Positions 20,191 to 30,829 of a stretch of DNA of 50,000 nucleotides are shown piece after piece. A model generated the notes under the pieces. The model was not told the DNA's origin. It worked only from the letters and a program-made list of their open reading frames with translations, and made no database searches. A program made the position numbers and the translations under genes. This DNA is from Prorocentrum cordatum (taxonomy: Eukaryota > Sar > Dinophyceae > Prorocentrales > Prorocentraceae), in NCBI GenBank assembly GCA_963575745.1, contig CAUYUJ010016690.1:97501-147500 (forward strand), written 5' to 3'. Position 1 is the first letter of the stretch. Each line of letters opens with the position of its first letter.

Positions 20191-20239
20191 GAATTCCGCA
20201 TCAGCAACGGACCGCATTACAGAACCCGATGCGGAATTC
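20191..20239. repeat. 12-bp perfect inverted repeat
   Basis: GAATTCCGCATC at 20191 and GATGCGGAATTC at 20228 are perfect arms around a 25-bp loop. Neighbouring sequence (20060-20150) has further CGCAxxACGGA repeats. Confidence 0.75.
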
Positions 20240-20332
20240 ATGATTCACTGGGCACTTGCCAGAAACCCCGGCATTGCTCATGCCCTTGGCCCACCTCCAG
20301 TGTTCGACGCGTGGCCTCAACACCTGAGATGG

Positions 20333-20540
20333 TCCAAGATGGCTCTGAGAGGGCCCAGGGCACACACAAGAAGGCTCTTGGACGGCCCCACCGAAGGCCT
20401 CGGCAGGGCTCCAAGATGGCCACGAGAGGGCCACGATGTAGGCTGCATGGTGCAACCTGCGTCTTGGGAAGTTCCCAGGGGCCCAAGATGGCCCCGAGAG
20501 GGCCACGAAGTAGGCTGCAGGTTGCGACCCGCTTCTTAGA
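20333..20540. repeat. Three imperfect units with CCAAGATGGC
   Basis: CCAAGATGGCCxCGAGAGGG occurs at about 20333 (diverged), 20411 and 20485, the last two followed by GTAGGCTGCA; period about 75 bp. Confidence 0.65.
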
Positions 20541-21051
20541 AAGCTTTCGCGGTGTTGGATTGGCGGCCCATGCGTTGCGGTGACAACACGTTTCCCCTTC
20601 GCTAGGCGCAGGCGGCCGACGGTATCGTTCATTGCATCCGGAGGCTTTTGTTCATACCCTGCATCCTCCCAACCCCTCCCTCCCAACACGATAATTGTCT
20701 TTCTCGTTATTTTGATTATATATTCTGGCCAGTTTCTTTGCATGGCATTCCCCCCTCCCATTATACCCAGCCGTTTCAAACAGCGCCGGACCGAAGCGGG
20801 CTGCACGGGACTCGAAACACACTCGCGAGCATTCGTGGCACACTCACCTGTCATTGCCCCCCCTCCCCCAGATCCCGAAATCGAGGAACAATTCCTGGGC
20901 TGACAAAGTCGCACAGGACTCGAGACACTGTCGCGAACACTCATGGCATGTTCACCTGTCATTGCCCCACCCTCCGCCAGATGAACAAGGTCGGCGGTGG
21001 TTCTGATGAGTTGCGCTTCGATCGCAGCCTTCCACGCGCGTGCCAACTTTG

Positions 21052-21255
21052 AGCGGAGGAGGAGGAGGAGGAGGCGGAGGAGGAGGACGAGGAGGAGGAC
21101 GAGGAGGAGGAAGAGGAGGAGGAGGAGGAGGAGGAGAAGGGGGATGCGGAGGGGGAGGAGGAGGACAAGGAGGACAAGGAGGAGGAGGAGGAGGAGGAGG
21201 AGGAGGAGGAGGAGGGAGGAGGAGGAGGAGGAGGGGGAGGAGGAGCAAAGGGGGG
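21052..21255. repeat. GGA microsatellite
   Basis: About 200 bp of GGA/GGC/GGACGA units. The plus frame across it continues into EPEEPAQELGEAPETPRAV at 21290-21460, a Pro/Glu-rich segment that could be exon sequence but has no splice or domain support. Confidence 0.9.
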
Positions 21256-21599
21256 GGGGCGTGTTCATTAATCGTGTCCCTTCGCCGTGTGGGGAGCCCG
21301 AGGAGCCCGCCCAGGAGCTCGGGGAGGCGCCGGAGACTCCCCGCGCCGTGGAGCCTGCGCCTGCGCCGGCCGTGGCCGGCCTGTGGCAGGAGCCAAAGGG
21401 ACCTGGACCCCTACCCAGACCTCCTCGCGTTGTGCAGGAATCATCGGGGGTGAACCCCCAACAGTGACACGTCGATCAGTGAATTGTCCGTCTTCGGTTC
21501 TCGAGAGGGCGCCGTGGCCGTTATTTTCCAGGCTTGCGCCCGCCAGGTTTGGGCCTCAGGTCGTTTTCGCTAAACCACGTCTTACTAAAGGGGGGTCTG

Positions 21600-21775
21600 T
21601 CCATCCCCGAAATCACGACGGGAAGTTTTTCGTTATTTTCGGCCCTCGGGGGCCCTTGCCGGCCTCGGGGCCGTCAGAAAACGATGCAGGATGAAAAACC
21701 GGTTTTGGGGAAGGGGTCGAGACCTCTGAGGGTCGACGTTGTGAATGAATCATGACGTGGGGGGTCTGGGGACCC
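21600..21775. repeat. CACGACGGGA dispersed repeat, copy 1
   Basis: Shared with 23309-23475: ATCACGACGGGAAGTTTTT, CTCGGGGCCGTCA, AAAACCGGTTTTGGGGAAGG and GGGTCGACGTTG in the same order and spacing. Weaker partial copies lie at about 23850, 24400 and 24990-25120. Confidence 0.65.
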
Positions 21776-22241
21776 AGACCTTTATGCCCCGCGGTCACGT
21801 TTAGGTGACCCTCGGGAGGGCGTTTTTCTTTTTGCATTCTGGCCAGTGCGCTTGTATGGAGGGGGTGGAGGGGGACGGGAGGCGTGGCGAGGCCCGAAAG
21901 GCATTCAGAAGTTCACGCAAGTCGGGACCCACTTGCACGCCATTTCGGCCCCGTGCTGTTTGAAATGGCGGCGGCATGGGGGGGAGGGAAATATACCATG
22001 CATGAGTAAACCTGCCAGAACCTGGGTCAAACCGTCCTCCAGCTAGGGTGCTGTCATGTCGTGCGTCGGGTGCCTTTGGTGGGGAAGAAGACGCAGGGGG
22101 CCCAGACCCCTCGCATCGTGGAGAGCTCGCGCCGTGAAAAAAAAACACGGGTGTTTTTTTTTCCTGGCTTCGGCCTCCCGGGGGCCCTCGCCAGGCCGTC
22201 CCAGAGCCGTCCAACAACAAATCATTACTAGCCTCGAACTC

Positions 22242-22364
22242 ATCCCTATCCCTAAGATTGACACGCCAAAAGGCGATGACAATCTTAGGGATGCGCCCTC
22301 AAAAAATAAGGAATCCCAGAGATTGGCATCGTGCTGAGGCGATGCCCAGCTTAGGGATAGGGAT
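22242..22364. repeat. Nested inverted repeats
   Basis: Outer arms ATCCCTATCCCTAAG (22242) and CTTAGGGATAGGGAT (22350) are perfect over 15 bp. An inner pair, CCCTAAGATTG (22250) and CAATCTTAGGG (22280), uses part of the same left arm, so two alternative hairpins are possible. Confidence 0.8.
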
Positions 22365-22577
22365 ATGTTCCAGGCTGGTAAAATCAGGGTGAAGAGCCGA
22401 TCCCGGGGAATGCGTCCAGACCTCTGGGGGCTGCGCCATGCAAAAATCATGACGTCTGGGGTCGGAGGAATAGCTATGGCCCACGAACAGCCCTGCCCTG
22501 TTCGATCCTTTCCTTCGGTGCGTTTGCTACGGGCGTCGCTTGTCGGGGTGCTCACGTCATCGTTTCGCGCATTCCAT

Positions 22578-22660
22578 TGGCCCTCCCTCTCCTCCCCCTC
22601 CTTCTCCTCCTCCTCCTCCTCCTCCTCCTCCTCCTCCTCCTCCTCCTCCTCCTCCCTCCT
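22578..22660. repeat. CTC microsatellite
   Basis: About 80 bp of CTC/TCC units, followed by a very GC-rich stretch to 22860 that stays open in several frames but shows no recognisable product. Confidence 0.9.
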
Positions 22661-22879
22661 GGCTTCGTCCCGCTCGATCGAAGGAGGAGCCCAGCGTGCG
22701 CCGGGCCCCGCCGAGCGCGCTGGGCCTCGGCAGCGGGCCCGGCGGGGCGGGGCGCGCGGCGGAGGGCCCGCGCGGAGGCGGCCCCGCCGCGGGGCGCGGC
22801 CCGCGCGGGGCGCTGGAGGCCAGCGCGGTCTTGCAGGCCTGGTGGGAGTGGGGCGGGTGGTGTCGAGGCCGCCCAGATC

Positions 22880-23042
22880 CTCCTTCTCCTCCTCCTCCAC
22901 CTTCTCCTCCGCCTCCTCCGCCTCCTCCTTCTCCTCCTCCTCCTCCGCCTCCTCCTCCTCTTCGTCCTCCTCCTCCTCCCCCTCCTCCTCCTCCTCCTCC
23001 TCCTCCTCCTCCTCCTCCTCCTGCTGCTCCTCCTCTTCCTCG
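22880..23042. repeat. CTC microsatellite
   Basis: About 160 bp of CTC/TCC units with CGC and TTC interruptions. Confidence 0.9.
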
Positions 23043-23047
23043 GGATG

Positions 23048-23256
23048 TCCGAGCAGGTGGGGTCGGGGGATCGCGCCGCATCGCCGATGCGTCGGCGATG
23101 CATCAGGGATGCGGCTCGACGTGGGGCCCGATTTTCTCCACGCCGACGTCGCCGATGCATCGCCGACGTCGCCAGTGCATGCCCGATGCATTGGCGATGT
23201 ATAGCCGATGTATCGGCGATCCTCCGATCCATCTACTCCGACCCCATCTAGGAGGC
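23048..23256. mobile_element. GCATCG-rich foldback element
   Basis: The left end (GAGCAGGTGGGGTCGGGGGATCG) is the inverted counterpart of GATCCTCCGATCC and ACTCCGACCCCATCT at the right. The interior alternates GCATCGCCGATGC and GCATTGGCGATG, so it can fold at many points. A partial copy is at 12834-12975. Confidence 0.65.
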
Positions 23257-23308
23257 TACTAGTGGGGGGGTGGGCCACATGGGGGCCCAGGCTGCCTCGC
23301 CTCGCGAA

Positions 23309-23475
23309 AGAGTCACGACGGGAGGTTTTTAGGTAGTCTCGGCCTCCATATGGTGGCCCTTGCTGGGCCTCGGGGCCGTCAACAGAATGACTCGGGATGA
23401 GAACCGGTCCCGGGGAAAGGGTGGAGAGCTCTGGGGGTCGACGTTGCGACACAACTCATGTCGTCGTGGGTCTGG
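23309..23475. repeat. CACGACGGGA dispersed repeat, copy 2
   Basis: Copy of the repeat at 21600-21775 (AGTCACGACGGGAGGTTTTT, CCTCGGGGCCGTCAACAG, GGGGGTCGACGTTGCG). Confidence 0.65.
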
Positions 23476-24027
23476 GGGTGGGGGTGAACCAACTGGGAGG
23501 TGACGGGAACGGCCTCAAAGGGACCCTTTCGTCAGGGCCCGTTCTGGGCACCAACTGGCTCCCAAAGGGGCCCTAACGGGCCCGTTTAGGGCCCTTCTCT
23601 TCACCCCAAAATCTGCGTCACCCCCCCAGCACCACCCGCCCGAGGGAGGGATCGGCCCAGACGTGCTCGCGTCGTGGAAGCCCAGAGATCGAGCGTATTG
23701 ACAAAAGTCAAGACAGAGGTTTTTCGCTGTGGTCGGCGTCTGGAGGCCCTCGCCAGGCCCCGGGATGTTGCCCTGGGGTCTGGGTCAGGACTTCCGTGAA
23801 CCCCGTATTCAGAACATCACGACGCCTGATCTCTTGGTGCTCGCGTCGTGAAAAGTCACGGCGGGAGGTCCCCAAGATCTTGGCGTTGCAGCTTTGTCGA
23901 GCTGGGCGCTTTTTTCGTCGGGTTTCGTACCCCGGGCCCCTCGCAGATTCATCCGGTTCGACAAAGGATGGAGGAAGAGGCCCAGACATGCTCGCGTCGT
24001 GGAAAGTCACCCGAAGAACAAGAAGGT
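23476..24027. other. Non-coding spacer
   Basis: No gene is seen. A hairpin-prone stretch at 23515-23600 repeats AGGGxCCxTTCGTCAGGGCC and GGGGCCCTAACGGGCCCG. Further fragments of the CACGACGGGA repeat occur near 23860. Confidence 0.5.
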
Positions 24028-24150
24028 GCGTAAGCATAGTTGTTCGACGCTCCGCGCGCCAGGGAGGCCACGGGGGTCCGACGCAGATCCAAGAAATCCG
24101 CGCGTCGCCAGTTTATGTTTATGCATTTTGTTTTTCTGATCACGACGGGA
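24028..24150. mobile_element. GC-core foldback element, copy 1 (diverged)
   Basis: Contains the family core GCTCCGCGCGCCAGGGAGG and the flank CAAGAAATCCGCGCG, then GTTTATGTTTATGCATTTTG, which matches the right arm of the near-perfect element at 46803-46990. Confidence 0.55.
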
Positions 24151-24210
24151 GGTTCCCCTCCCAGACTTGCAGCGTCCTGCAGAATCCAGGACGGAGATGC
24201 TTCTGATGAA

Positions 24211-24392
24211 GGACGATCAATGGAGAGGAAGCATGCTGCCAAATCATTTCCAGATGTCTAAGACATGTTTTAAACATGTTTTAAGCATGTAAAACGACAT
24301 GTGTAAGATATGTTTAGAATCTTGTTCCGACATTTTAAACACATTCTAAACTCAATGATAGGACTGTTAGGGTGTCCATTGTCGTGGTATCC
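24211..24392. mobile_element. MITE-like element, ACATGTTT family, copy 2
   Basis: Same ends (GGACGATCAATGGAGAGG; GTGTCCATTGTCGTGGTATCC-like) and same ACATGTTTTAAACATG interior as 3628-3806. Confidence 0.75.
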
Positions 24393-24582
24393 ACATTTCG
24401 AGTCACGACGGGAGGTTCCCCCCCAGACATGCAGCGTCCTGCAGAAACGAGGACGGAAATGTTTCTTGCGTCTCTGCCTCTGGGGTGGAAACCTGGCCAC
24501 GGTGAAAGGGTCGGCACATTGTGGACAGCGTGCTGAAGAACTCAGGACTGGAGGGTTTCTCCGAAGGGCTTACGCGACCCGT

Positions 24583-24738
24583 CCTCCTCCTCCTCCTCCT
24601 CCTCCTCCTCCTCCTCCTCCACCTCCTCCTCCTCCCCCTCCTCCTCCTCCTCCTCCCCCTTCTCCTCCTCATCCTCCTCCATCTCCTCCATCTCCTCCTC
24701 CTGCTCCTCCTCCTCCTTCTCCTCCTCCTCCTCGGGTC
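24583..24738. repeat. CTC microsatellite
   Basis: About 155 bp of CTC/TCC units with ATC and TTC interruptions. Confidence 0.9.
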
Positions 24739-24739
24739 G

Positions 24740-25170
24740 CCTACGGCCCTGGAGGAAACCGTGCATGCTGAAGAAGTCAGGACATCGCATGTCTGGGCTG
24801 AAATCCTGGCGCTGCTTTTTCTCTGCCCACGGGCGATCTTGCTTGGTCTTTTGGGCCCCAGGACCACCACAGGTCGATCCCGCTTGAAGAGAGCGGCAGA
24901 AGTAATTGTGGGGTTCAGGGTTCATCATTTCGTGATGGCTCACGATTTGTCGGCTTCCTGGCGACGCCTGATCTCGCAGTCTTGTTCGTGTTCGGACTCT
25001 GGCGACCCTTGCCGAGCCCCGGGGCTGTCCAACAGCGACTCGGGATGGAAAGCCGGCTCTCAGGAAAGGGTCGGGACTTTTGAGGACACCGCATTGAACA
25101 AATCAGCGCATCGGATGTCTGGAGGGGAGGTGGGGCTCGTGTTTAGGCCTCACTTTCGAGCGAGAGCCGA
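24740..25170. other. Non-coding spacer
   Basis: No gene is supported. The interval holds a diverged piece of the CACGACGGGA-type repeat (CTTGCCGAGCCCCGGGGCTG, GACTCGGGATGGAAAGCCGG) at about 24990-25120. Confidence 0.45.
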
Positions 25171-25177
25171 TGGAGTT

Positions 25178-25275
25178 CGCATCTCTTCCCCGGCGGAAGA
25201 CTGGCCGAAGGCGGCGGGAGCACAACGGAGGCAGCTCCGCCGGCGGAAGCCGGCGGAAGGCGGTGGACGTAAACG
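25178..25275. repeat. CGGCGGAAG dispersed repeat, copy 1
   Basis: GCATCTCTTCCCCGGCGGAA and GCGGAAGCCGGCGGAAGGCG recur in similar order at 47018-47140 and, more diverged, at 47975-48055. Confidence 0.55.
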
Positions 25276-25462
25276 CTGCGCCCCGCGAAGATGCTAATGT
25301 CTGGGGTCCAGGGTTTCTGGAACCCGCCACACACAGGCAAATCGCTTCATATAGGGATGAGAGCGGCTTTTCTCAACCCTCCTGCGCTGAGCTCTGGCTT
25401 TACTGTTGAATTCACTGCTTCTTCATTCTCCTTCCTCTTGCCTAGTGCCTCCTCCTGCGCTG

Positions 25463-26275
25463 CGCCCTGGGTGGCCTCGAGCTGCGCAGCCGTCGCCGAT
25501 TTCGTGGGCTTCTGGGAGGTCCAGCTTAGGCGGGGGCCACGCGCATCCAATTGAGATCTTGCTGCTCCCTGGGTGGCTGCGAGCTGCGCAACCATCGCCA
25601 CTTTGGTGGGCTCCCGGGAGGTCCAGCGGTGTCGTCGTCCACGCGCACCCAGCCGAGACCTCGCTGCTCACTGGGTGGCTGCGAACTGCGCAACCGTCGC
25701 TACTTTCGCGGGCTCCAGTGAGGTCCAGCGGAGTCGGGTGTACGTGCATCCAGCCGAGACCTCGCTGCTGCGTGGGTGGCTGCCAAGTGCGCAACCGTCG
25801 CTACTTTCGCGGGCTTCTGGGAGGTCCAGCGGTGTCGTCGTCCACGCGCATCCAGCCGAGACCTCGCTGCTCACTGGGTGGCTGCGAACTGCGCAACCGT
25901 TGCCACTTTGGTGGGCTCCTGGGAGGTCCAGCTTAGTCGGGGGCCACGCGCATCCAAGTGAGATCTTGCTGCTCCCTGGGTGGCTGCGAGCTGCGCAACC
26001 ATCGCCACTTTGGTGGGCTCCTGGGATGGCTTGCGGAGTGGAGGCGTACGCGGACCCAGCCGAGACCTCGCTGCTCCCGGGGTGGCTGCGAAGTGCGCAA
26101 CCGTCGCCATTTTCGCGGGCTCCTTAGAGGCGCAGCGGAGGTGAGGGCAGCGCAGATCCATTTGAGACCTGGCGGCTCCCTCGGGGGCTGCGAAGTGCGC
26201 AATTGTCGCCACGTTCGTGGGTTCCTGCGAGGCCAGACGGAGATGAGGGTAGTGCAGATCGTGCATATCTGACGC
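25463..26275. repeat. 101/102-bp satellite array, 8 units, diverged subtype
   Basis: Units mark at GAGCTGCGCA or GAACTGCGCA at 25481, 25583, 25685, 25786, 25888, 25990, 26092 and 26194. Each unit has CGTCGCxACTTTCGCGGGCT, GGGAGGTCCAGC and CATCCAGCCGAGACCTCGCT, clearly homologous to the 101-bp unit at 10226. A diverged leader (CAACCCTCCTGCGCTGAG) precedes it near 25374. Confidence 0.9.
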
Positions 26276-26865
26276 TGTCTTCTTTTGGTTGGAGCGGTCG
26301 TTGAAATTTTGGCCTCGCGTGGCGGAGAGGAGAGGTCTGAACTCGGCCTGCTACCCGAGCTAGGTTCACAAAACTATTTGTATTCGACCGATATTTTTTC
26401 CAAATCTTGGTGAATTTCTTCACGGAACTCGAGCTGCAGAGCAGCTCGAGAGCTCTTCAGCCGAAAAATCAGAAGGACATCATGAGGCGCGAAGCATCTA
26501 GATGCTTGGTTTGGGGTTGTTGTGGACGCAGACGCCAAACACGGATTCGTACTCTGCTATTTTCTCCCTAATGGTATTTCCTACACGCAGATGAGCTAAA
26601 TAACTGTTCAGCACAGCAATGGGATATCACTAGACGCCTGAGATCAGTCTGCTATCAGCGCTCGGGCAGAAAAACTATTCGTTCTCTGCTAATTCTTTGG
26701 ACATAATATATGGTCAGGAAGCTCTACGAGTCCCCCGGCGGTAAGAAAGGTTGACGGTTTACCGCCGGCGCCCAGTTTTGGCCTCGCGTGGCGGAGAGGG
26801 TGTGTACGTTCGGATGCAACTCGTGGGAGGTCAAATTCTGACTTCGCCCTGGTACGAAATCTGGC
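26276..26865. other. AT-richer spacer with a repeated motif and a palindrome
   Basis: No gene is seen. TTTTGGCCTCGCGTGGCGGA occurs at 26307 and again at 26775. A palindrome CTCGAGCTGC-AGA-GCAGCTCGAG lies at 26428-26450. Confidence 0.6.
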
Positions 26866-26935
26866 TGAATCCAGCTTAATGCCGCTCAATCTGGCTGAAT
26901 CCCGCTGAATCCAGATTCATCCCACTCAATCCGCG
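26866..26935. repeat. CTGAATCC minisatellite
   Basis: About five units of the form GGCTGAATCCxGCT. Confidence 0.7.
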
Positions 26936-26991
26936 GCCTAGTTCGGCGTAGCAGTCCCCCAATGGGGCTTCATCCTCCTTAACCTTATGGA

Positions 26992-27170
26992 GGACGATCA
27001 ATGGAGAGGAAGCATGCTGCCAAATAATTTCCAGATGTCTAAAACATGTTTCAAACATGCTTTAAACATGTGAACGTGTTTTTAGCATGTTTAGTATATT
27101 TGTCCCGACATTGTAAGCACATGCGAAATTCAATGATCGGATTGTTTGGGTGTCCATTGTCGTGGCATCC
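26992..27170. mobile_element. MITE-like element, ACATGTTT family, copy 3
   Basis: Starts GGACGATCAATGGAGAGG and ends CATTGTCGTGGCATCC with ACATGTTT repeats inside, matching 3628-3806 and 24211-24392. Confidence 0.75.
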
Positions 27171-27254
27171 GCAACCTTAACCCTTCCGACGAAGACCTCC
27201 CAGTAGTTGCCTCCTAAAGTACGCCTCGGGTAACTTCCAAGGGTGTCCTTGCGT

Positions 27255-27398
27255 CGGCCCTGAGTCGCTGGCCCCGCGCGGGCTTCTTGGATCCGCGCTG
27301 GGCCCCCCGGCGGCGCCCGGCGCTCTCCGCGCGCCAGGGAGGGGGGTCAAGCGCAGATCCAAGAGGCCCGCGCGGAGCGCCACAAGTTTGTGTGTTAG
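27255..27398. mobile_element. GC-core foldback element, copy 2
   Basis: Arms CGCGCGGGCTTCTTGGATCC and GATCCAAGAGGCCCGCGCGG flank the core GCGCTCTCCGCGCGCCAGGG. Same family as 46803-46990. Confidence 0.7.
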
Positions 27399-27460
27399 GG
27401 CGTTTTTTTGACAACCAACCTGTTGTTGGGTCCTCGCTTTGAAGAGACAGTCCCCGCGTT
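27399..27460. repeat. Leader of modular satellite element, diverged copy
   Basis: CCAACCTGTTGTTGGGTCC keeps the hairpin of the 10155 leader with a different sequence, followed by CGCTTTGAAGAGACAGT (compare CGTTTTGAATAGAGCACTGT) and a C/T tract. Confidence 0.5.
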
Positions 27461-27690
27461 CCTCTCCTCCTCCTCCTCCTCTTCCTCCTCCTCCTCCTCC
27501 TCCTCTCCTCTCCTCCTCCTCTCTCCTCTCTCCTCTCCTCTCCTCTCCTCTCCTCTCCTCTCCTCTCCTCCTCCTCTCCTCTCCTCTCCTGTCCCTGCCT
27601 TTGCCCTCCGCCTCCTCTCCTCTCCTCTCCTCTCCTCTCCTCTCCTCTCCTCTCCTCCTCCTCCCTCTCCTCCCTCCTCTCGTCAACCTT
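27461..27690. repeat. CTC/CTCTC microsatellite
   Basis: About 230 bp of CTC, CTCTC and CCTCT units. Confidence 0.95.
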
Positions 27691-27714
27691 TGCCCTCCGC
27701 ATGTCGTGGTCGTT

Positions 27715-27890
<176 letters not shown>

Positions 27891-29725
27891 CCCAACACTG
27901 CGCACCGTGGCCCCATGTGCGCTCCACCGAATGTCCCTGTGGTGCAGTTCGCATGCGTCTCCCCAACCAAGTACAGCGTTTTGTGGCCCAGCAGGGGGCT
28001 CCACCTAAAGCTCCAGTGGCGCAGTTCGCATGCGTCTCCCCGCCCAGTACGGCGTTTCGTGGCCCCAGCGGGAGCTCCACCGAAGGTTCCAGTGTTGCAG
28101 TTCGCACGCGTCTCTCCCGCCCAGTACAATGTTTCGAGGCACCATAGGGGGCCCCACCTAAGGTCCCAGTGGCGAAGTTCGCTTGCGTCTCCCCCACCCA
28201 GTACAGCGTTTCGTGGCCCCAATGGGAGCTCCACCGAAGGTCCCAGTGGCGAGGTTCGTATGCGTCTTTTCTACCCAGTACAACGTTTCGAGGCCCCGCA
28301 GGAGCTCCAGTCAGGTTACAGTGGCGCAGTTCGCATGCGCCTCCCCCACCCAGTACGACGTTATGTGGCCCCATAGAGAGCTCCACCGAATGTCCCAGTG
28401 GCGAGGTTCGCATGCATCTGCTCCACCCAATACGGCGTTTTGTAGGGCTCCACCGAAGGTGCCAGTCGCGCAGTTCGCTTGCGTCTCCCCCACCCAGTAC
28501 AGCGTTCCGTGGCCCCGGAGGTAGCTCCACCGAAGGTTCCAGTGGCGCAGTTCGCATGCGCCTCCCCCACCCAGTACAGCGCTCCGTGGTACCATAGTGC
28601 GCTCCACCGAATGTCCCAGTGGCGCAGTTCGCATGCGTCTCCCCCACCCAACACAGCGATTCGTGTCACCATAGGAAGCTCGTAGTTCGCATGCGTCTCC
28701 CCCACCCAGGACAGCGTTTTGTGGCCCCATAGGGAGCTCCACCGAAAGTCCCAGTGGCGCAGTTCGCATGCGTCTCCCCCACCCAGTACAGCGTTTCGTG
28801 GCCCCATAGGGAGCTCCACGGAAGGTCACAGTGGTGCAGTTCGCATGCGTCTCTCCTACCCAGTACGACGTTTTGTGGCCCCATAGAGAGCTCCACTGGA
28901 TGTCCCAGTGGCGCAGTTCGCATGCATCTCCCCCACCCAGTACAGCGTTTTGTACCCCAGCAGCGATCTCCACCGAAGGTGCCAGTGGCGCAGTTCGCGT
29001 GCGTCTCCCCTATCCAGTACAACGTTTCGGTGCCTTGGAGAAGCCCCACCGAAGGTCCCAGTGGCAAGGTTCGCATGCGTCTCCCCACCCAGTACAACAC
29101 TTCGTGGCCCCATAGGGAGCTTCAGTCAGGTTACAGTGGCGCAGTTCGCATGCGTCTCCCCAATCACGTTATGTGGCCCCATAAAGCCATAGAGAGCTCC
29201 ACCGAAGGTCCCAGTGGCGCAGTTCGCATGCGCCTCTCCCGGCCAGTGCAGCGTTCCGTGGCCCAAGCTGGAGCTCCACCGAACGTCGTAGTGGTGCAGT
29301 TCGCATGCGTCTTGTAGACCCAGTACAGCGTTTGGTGGCCCCAAAGGGCGCTCCACCGATGGTTCCAGTGGTGCAGTTCGCATGCGTCTCCCCAATGCAG
29401 TACAAGGCTTCTTGACCCCATAGCGAGCTCCAGCGAAGGTCTCAGTGGCGCAGTTCGCATGCGTCTTCCCTGCCCAGTACAGTGTTTCCTGGCCCCATAG
29501 GGAGCTCCACCGGAGGTCCCAGTGGCGAGGTTCGTATGCGTCTTTTCTACCCAGTACAATGTTTCGAGGCCCCGTAGGAGCTCCACCGAAGGTCCCGGTG
29601 GCCCAGTTCGCATGCGTCTCCCCCACCAATTACAGCGTTTCGTGCCCCCATCGGAAGCTTCACCGAAGGTCCCAGTGGCGCAGTTTGCGCTCGTCTACCC
29701 CTCCCAGAACATCTGGTCGTGGCCC
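27891..29725. repeat. 77-bp satellite array, about 23 units
   Basis: GCAGTTCGCATGCGTCTCCC recurs at 27943, 28021, 28097 and so on with a 76-78 bp period. Each unit also carries CCACCCAGTACAGCGTTTCG and GGGAGCTCCACCGAAGGTCC. Some units are truncated (near 28435, 28680 and 29165). Long frames on both strands are repeat artefacts. Its position after a leader and a C/T tract parallels the 101-bp arrays, although the unit is different. Confidence 0.95.
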
Positions 29726-29894
29726 ATACGGAGCTCCTCTGAAGACGAAACCCACAACTGTGGTATTCACATCTGCGTATTGTTGGTTTCTTCGCCAGGG
29801 CAGTGATATTTTTTCTACTGTCCGTGACGGCTTTTCGCGCTCGTTTGACTATCGGTGGCGATTTCGTGCTATTGTTGGCTGCTCTTGACATGTT

Positions 29895-30614
29895 TTACTC
29901 TTCTGTCAAAACCCGGCTGTCGGGGGACACGCCCGACCCAGGCTTGGTCATTGGATCCCGCTGGGGGCCTGAGGTGGCTTGGCATTGGCTCCGGCCAGCA
30001 GGAGAGGCGCGCGCATCCTCACAAGCGGGTTGCACCGTGCCGGTGCCGGTGCCCTCCTCCTCGTCTCCGCCCGCTTCCCTGGGCCTCCCCAGGGGGGCTC
30101 CCGCCGCGGCCGCGGGGCTCGCCTCGAAGCGCACCCCCCAGCCAGAACGCGCGCCCCAGGGAGGTGTCTGGGGAGCACAGCAGGGTCGCGGTTGCCCAGA
30201 AGCGGTCGATGTCGGGCGACGTGTGATTTCGTTCAAGGTTGGAACCATCCACGCGGTGTCGCAAAGCAACGCTGGCGTTGTTGCGACGTTATCCCCGGAT
30301 GACCCGTACCCGTATCTGTTTGTATCCCCCAGGAAGAGCCGACGGCGCCAGCGGCTGCTCCGCCGGCGCCGCCGACGGAGCTGCAAGTAGTTTGCGCACA
30401 GCCTGGGCCGCAGACTGCCGTTGAGTGACGGAGTCCACTGCTTGATGATCGGGCCATGTCCTTCTGTCCAGGGCTGCTGCCTGGCTTCGACTGCTTCCTT
30501 GCCGCAGGACAGGGTGATGGCTGCAGTTTTCCCGTTTACATGTTGAGCTCTAGTTTTGCCCTCACAAGCTTGTCGGTGAGTGCTTTGACCTGGCAATTCT
30601 GCCGGACCTGCCAT
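29895..30614 (-). CDS. Hypothetical minus-strand open frame, 239 codons
   Basis: An ATG-initiated minus-strand frame with mixed composition (QACEGKTRAQHVNGKTAAI, EARQQPWTEGHGPIIKQW, NRYGYGSSGDNVATTPALL, GDEEEGTGTGTVQPACED). No domain is recognised. It ends in a terminal repeat of the TCGGGC family (29913-29939), and a plus-strand frame through the same DNA is also open, so the coding strand is uncertain. It could be a fragment of an element rather than a host gene. Confidence 0.25.
   Translation of the reverse strand: MAGPAELPGQSTHRQACEGKTRAQHVNGKTAAITLSCGKEAVEARQQPWTEGHGPIIKQWTPSLNGSLRPRLCANYLQLRRRRRRSSRWRRRLFLGDTNRYGYGSSGDNVATTPALLCDTAWMVPTLNEITRRPTSTASGQPRPCCAPQTPPWGARSGWGVRFEASPAAAAGAPLGRPREAGGDEEEGTGTGTVQPACEDARASPAGRSQCQATSGPQRDPMTKPGSGVSPDSRVLTEE
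29913..29939. repeat. Right terminal repeat of the TCGGGC family
   Basis: CTGTCGGGGGACACGCCCGA matches the right arm at 4066-4089. No left arm was found close by. Confidence 0.5.
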
Positions 30615-30702
30615 GGTTTGTTATAAATATGGATCACACGTTTTGCTATCTAGGCGAGCTTCAATCATGGGCGGGTACGGACCGCCTTACGACCGTCTGC
30701 TC

Positions 30703-30815
30703 TGGAGGAGCAGGAGGAGGAGGAGGAGGAGGAGAAGCGGGAGAGAGGGGGGGGGGGGGGGGGAAAAGGGGGCGAAAGACGTGGCGGAGGAGGAGCAGTA
30801 GGAGGAGGAGCAGAT
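30703..30815. repeat. GGA microsatellite
   Basis: GGA and G-run purine tract with interruptions, about 110 bp. Confidence 0.85.
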
Positions 30816-30829
30816 TTATAGCGAGGGTG

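Noticed and set aside
22242-22364. CCCTAA/TTAGGG motifs as an interstitial telomere repeat
   Set aside because: The motifs form arms of a hairpin and are not tandemly repeated in the seven-base form expected for dinoflagellates.
26428-26450. Intrinsic terminator hairpin
   Set aside because: It is a perfect palindrome without a following T tract and not downstream of a gene; bacterial-type termination is not expected.
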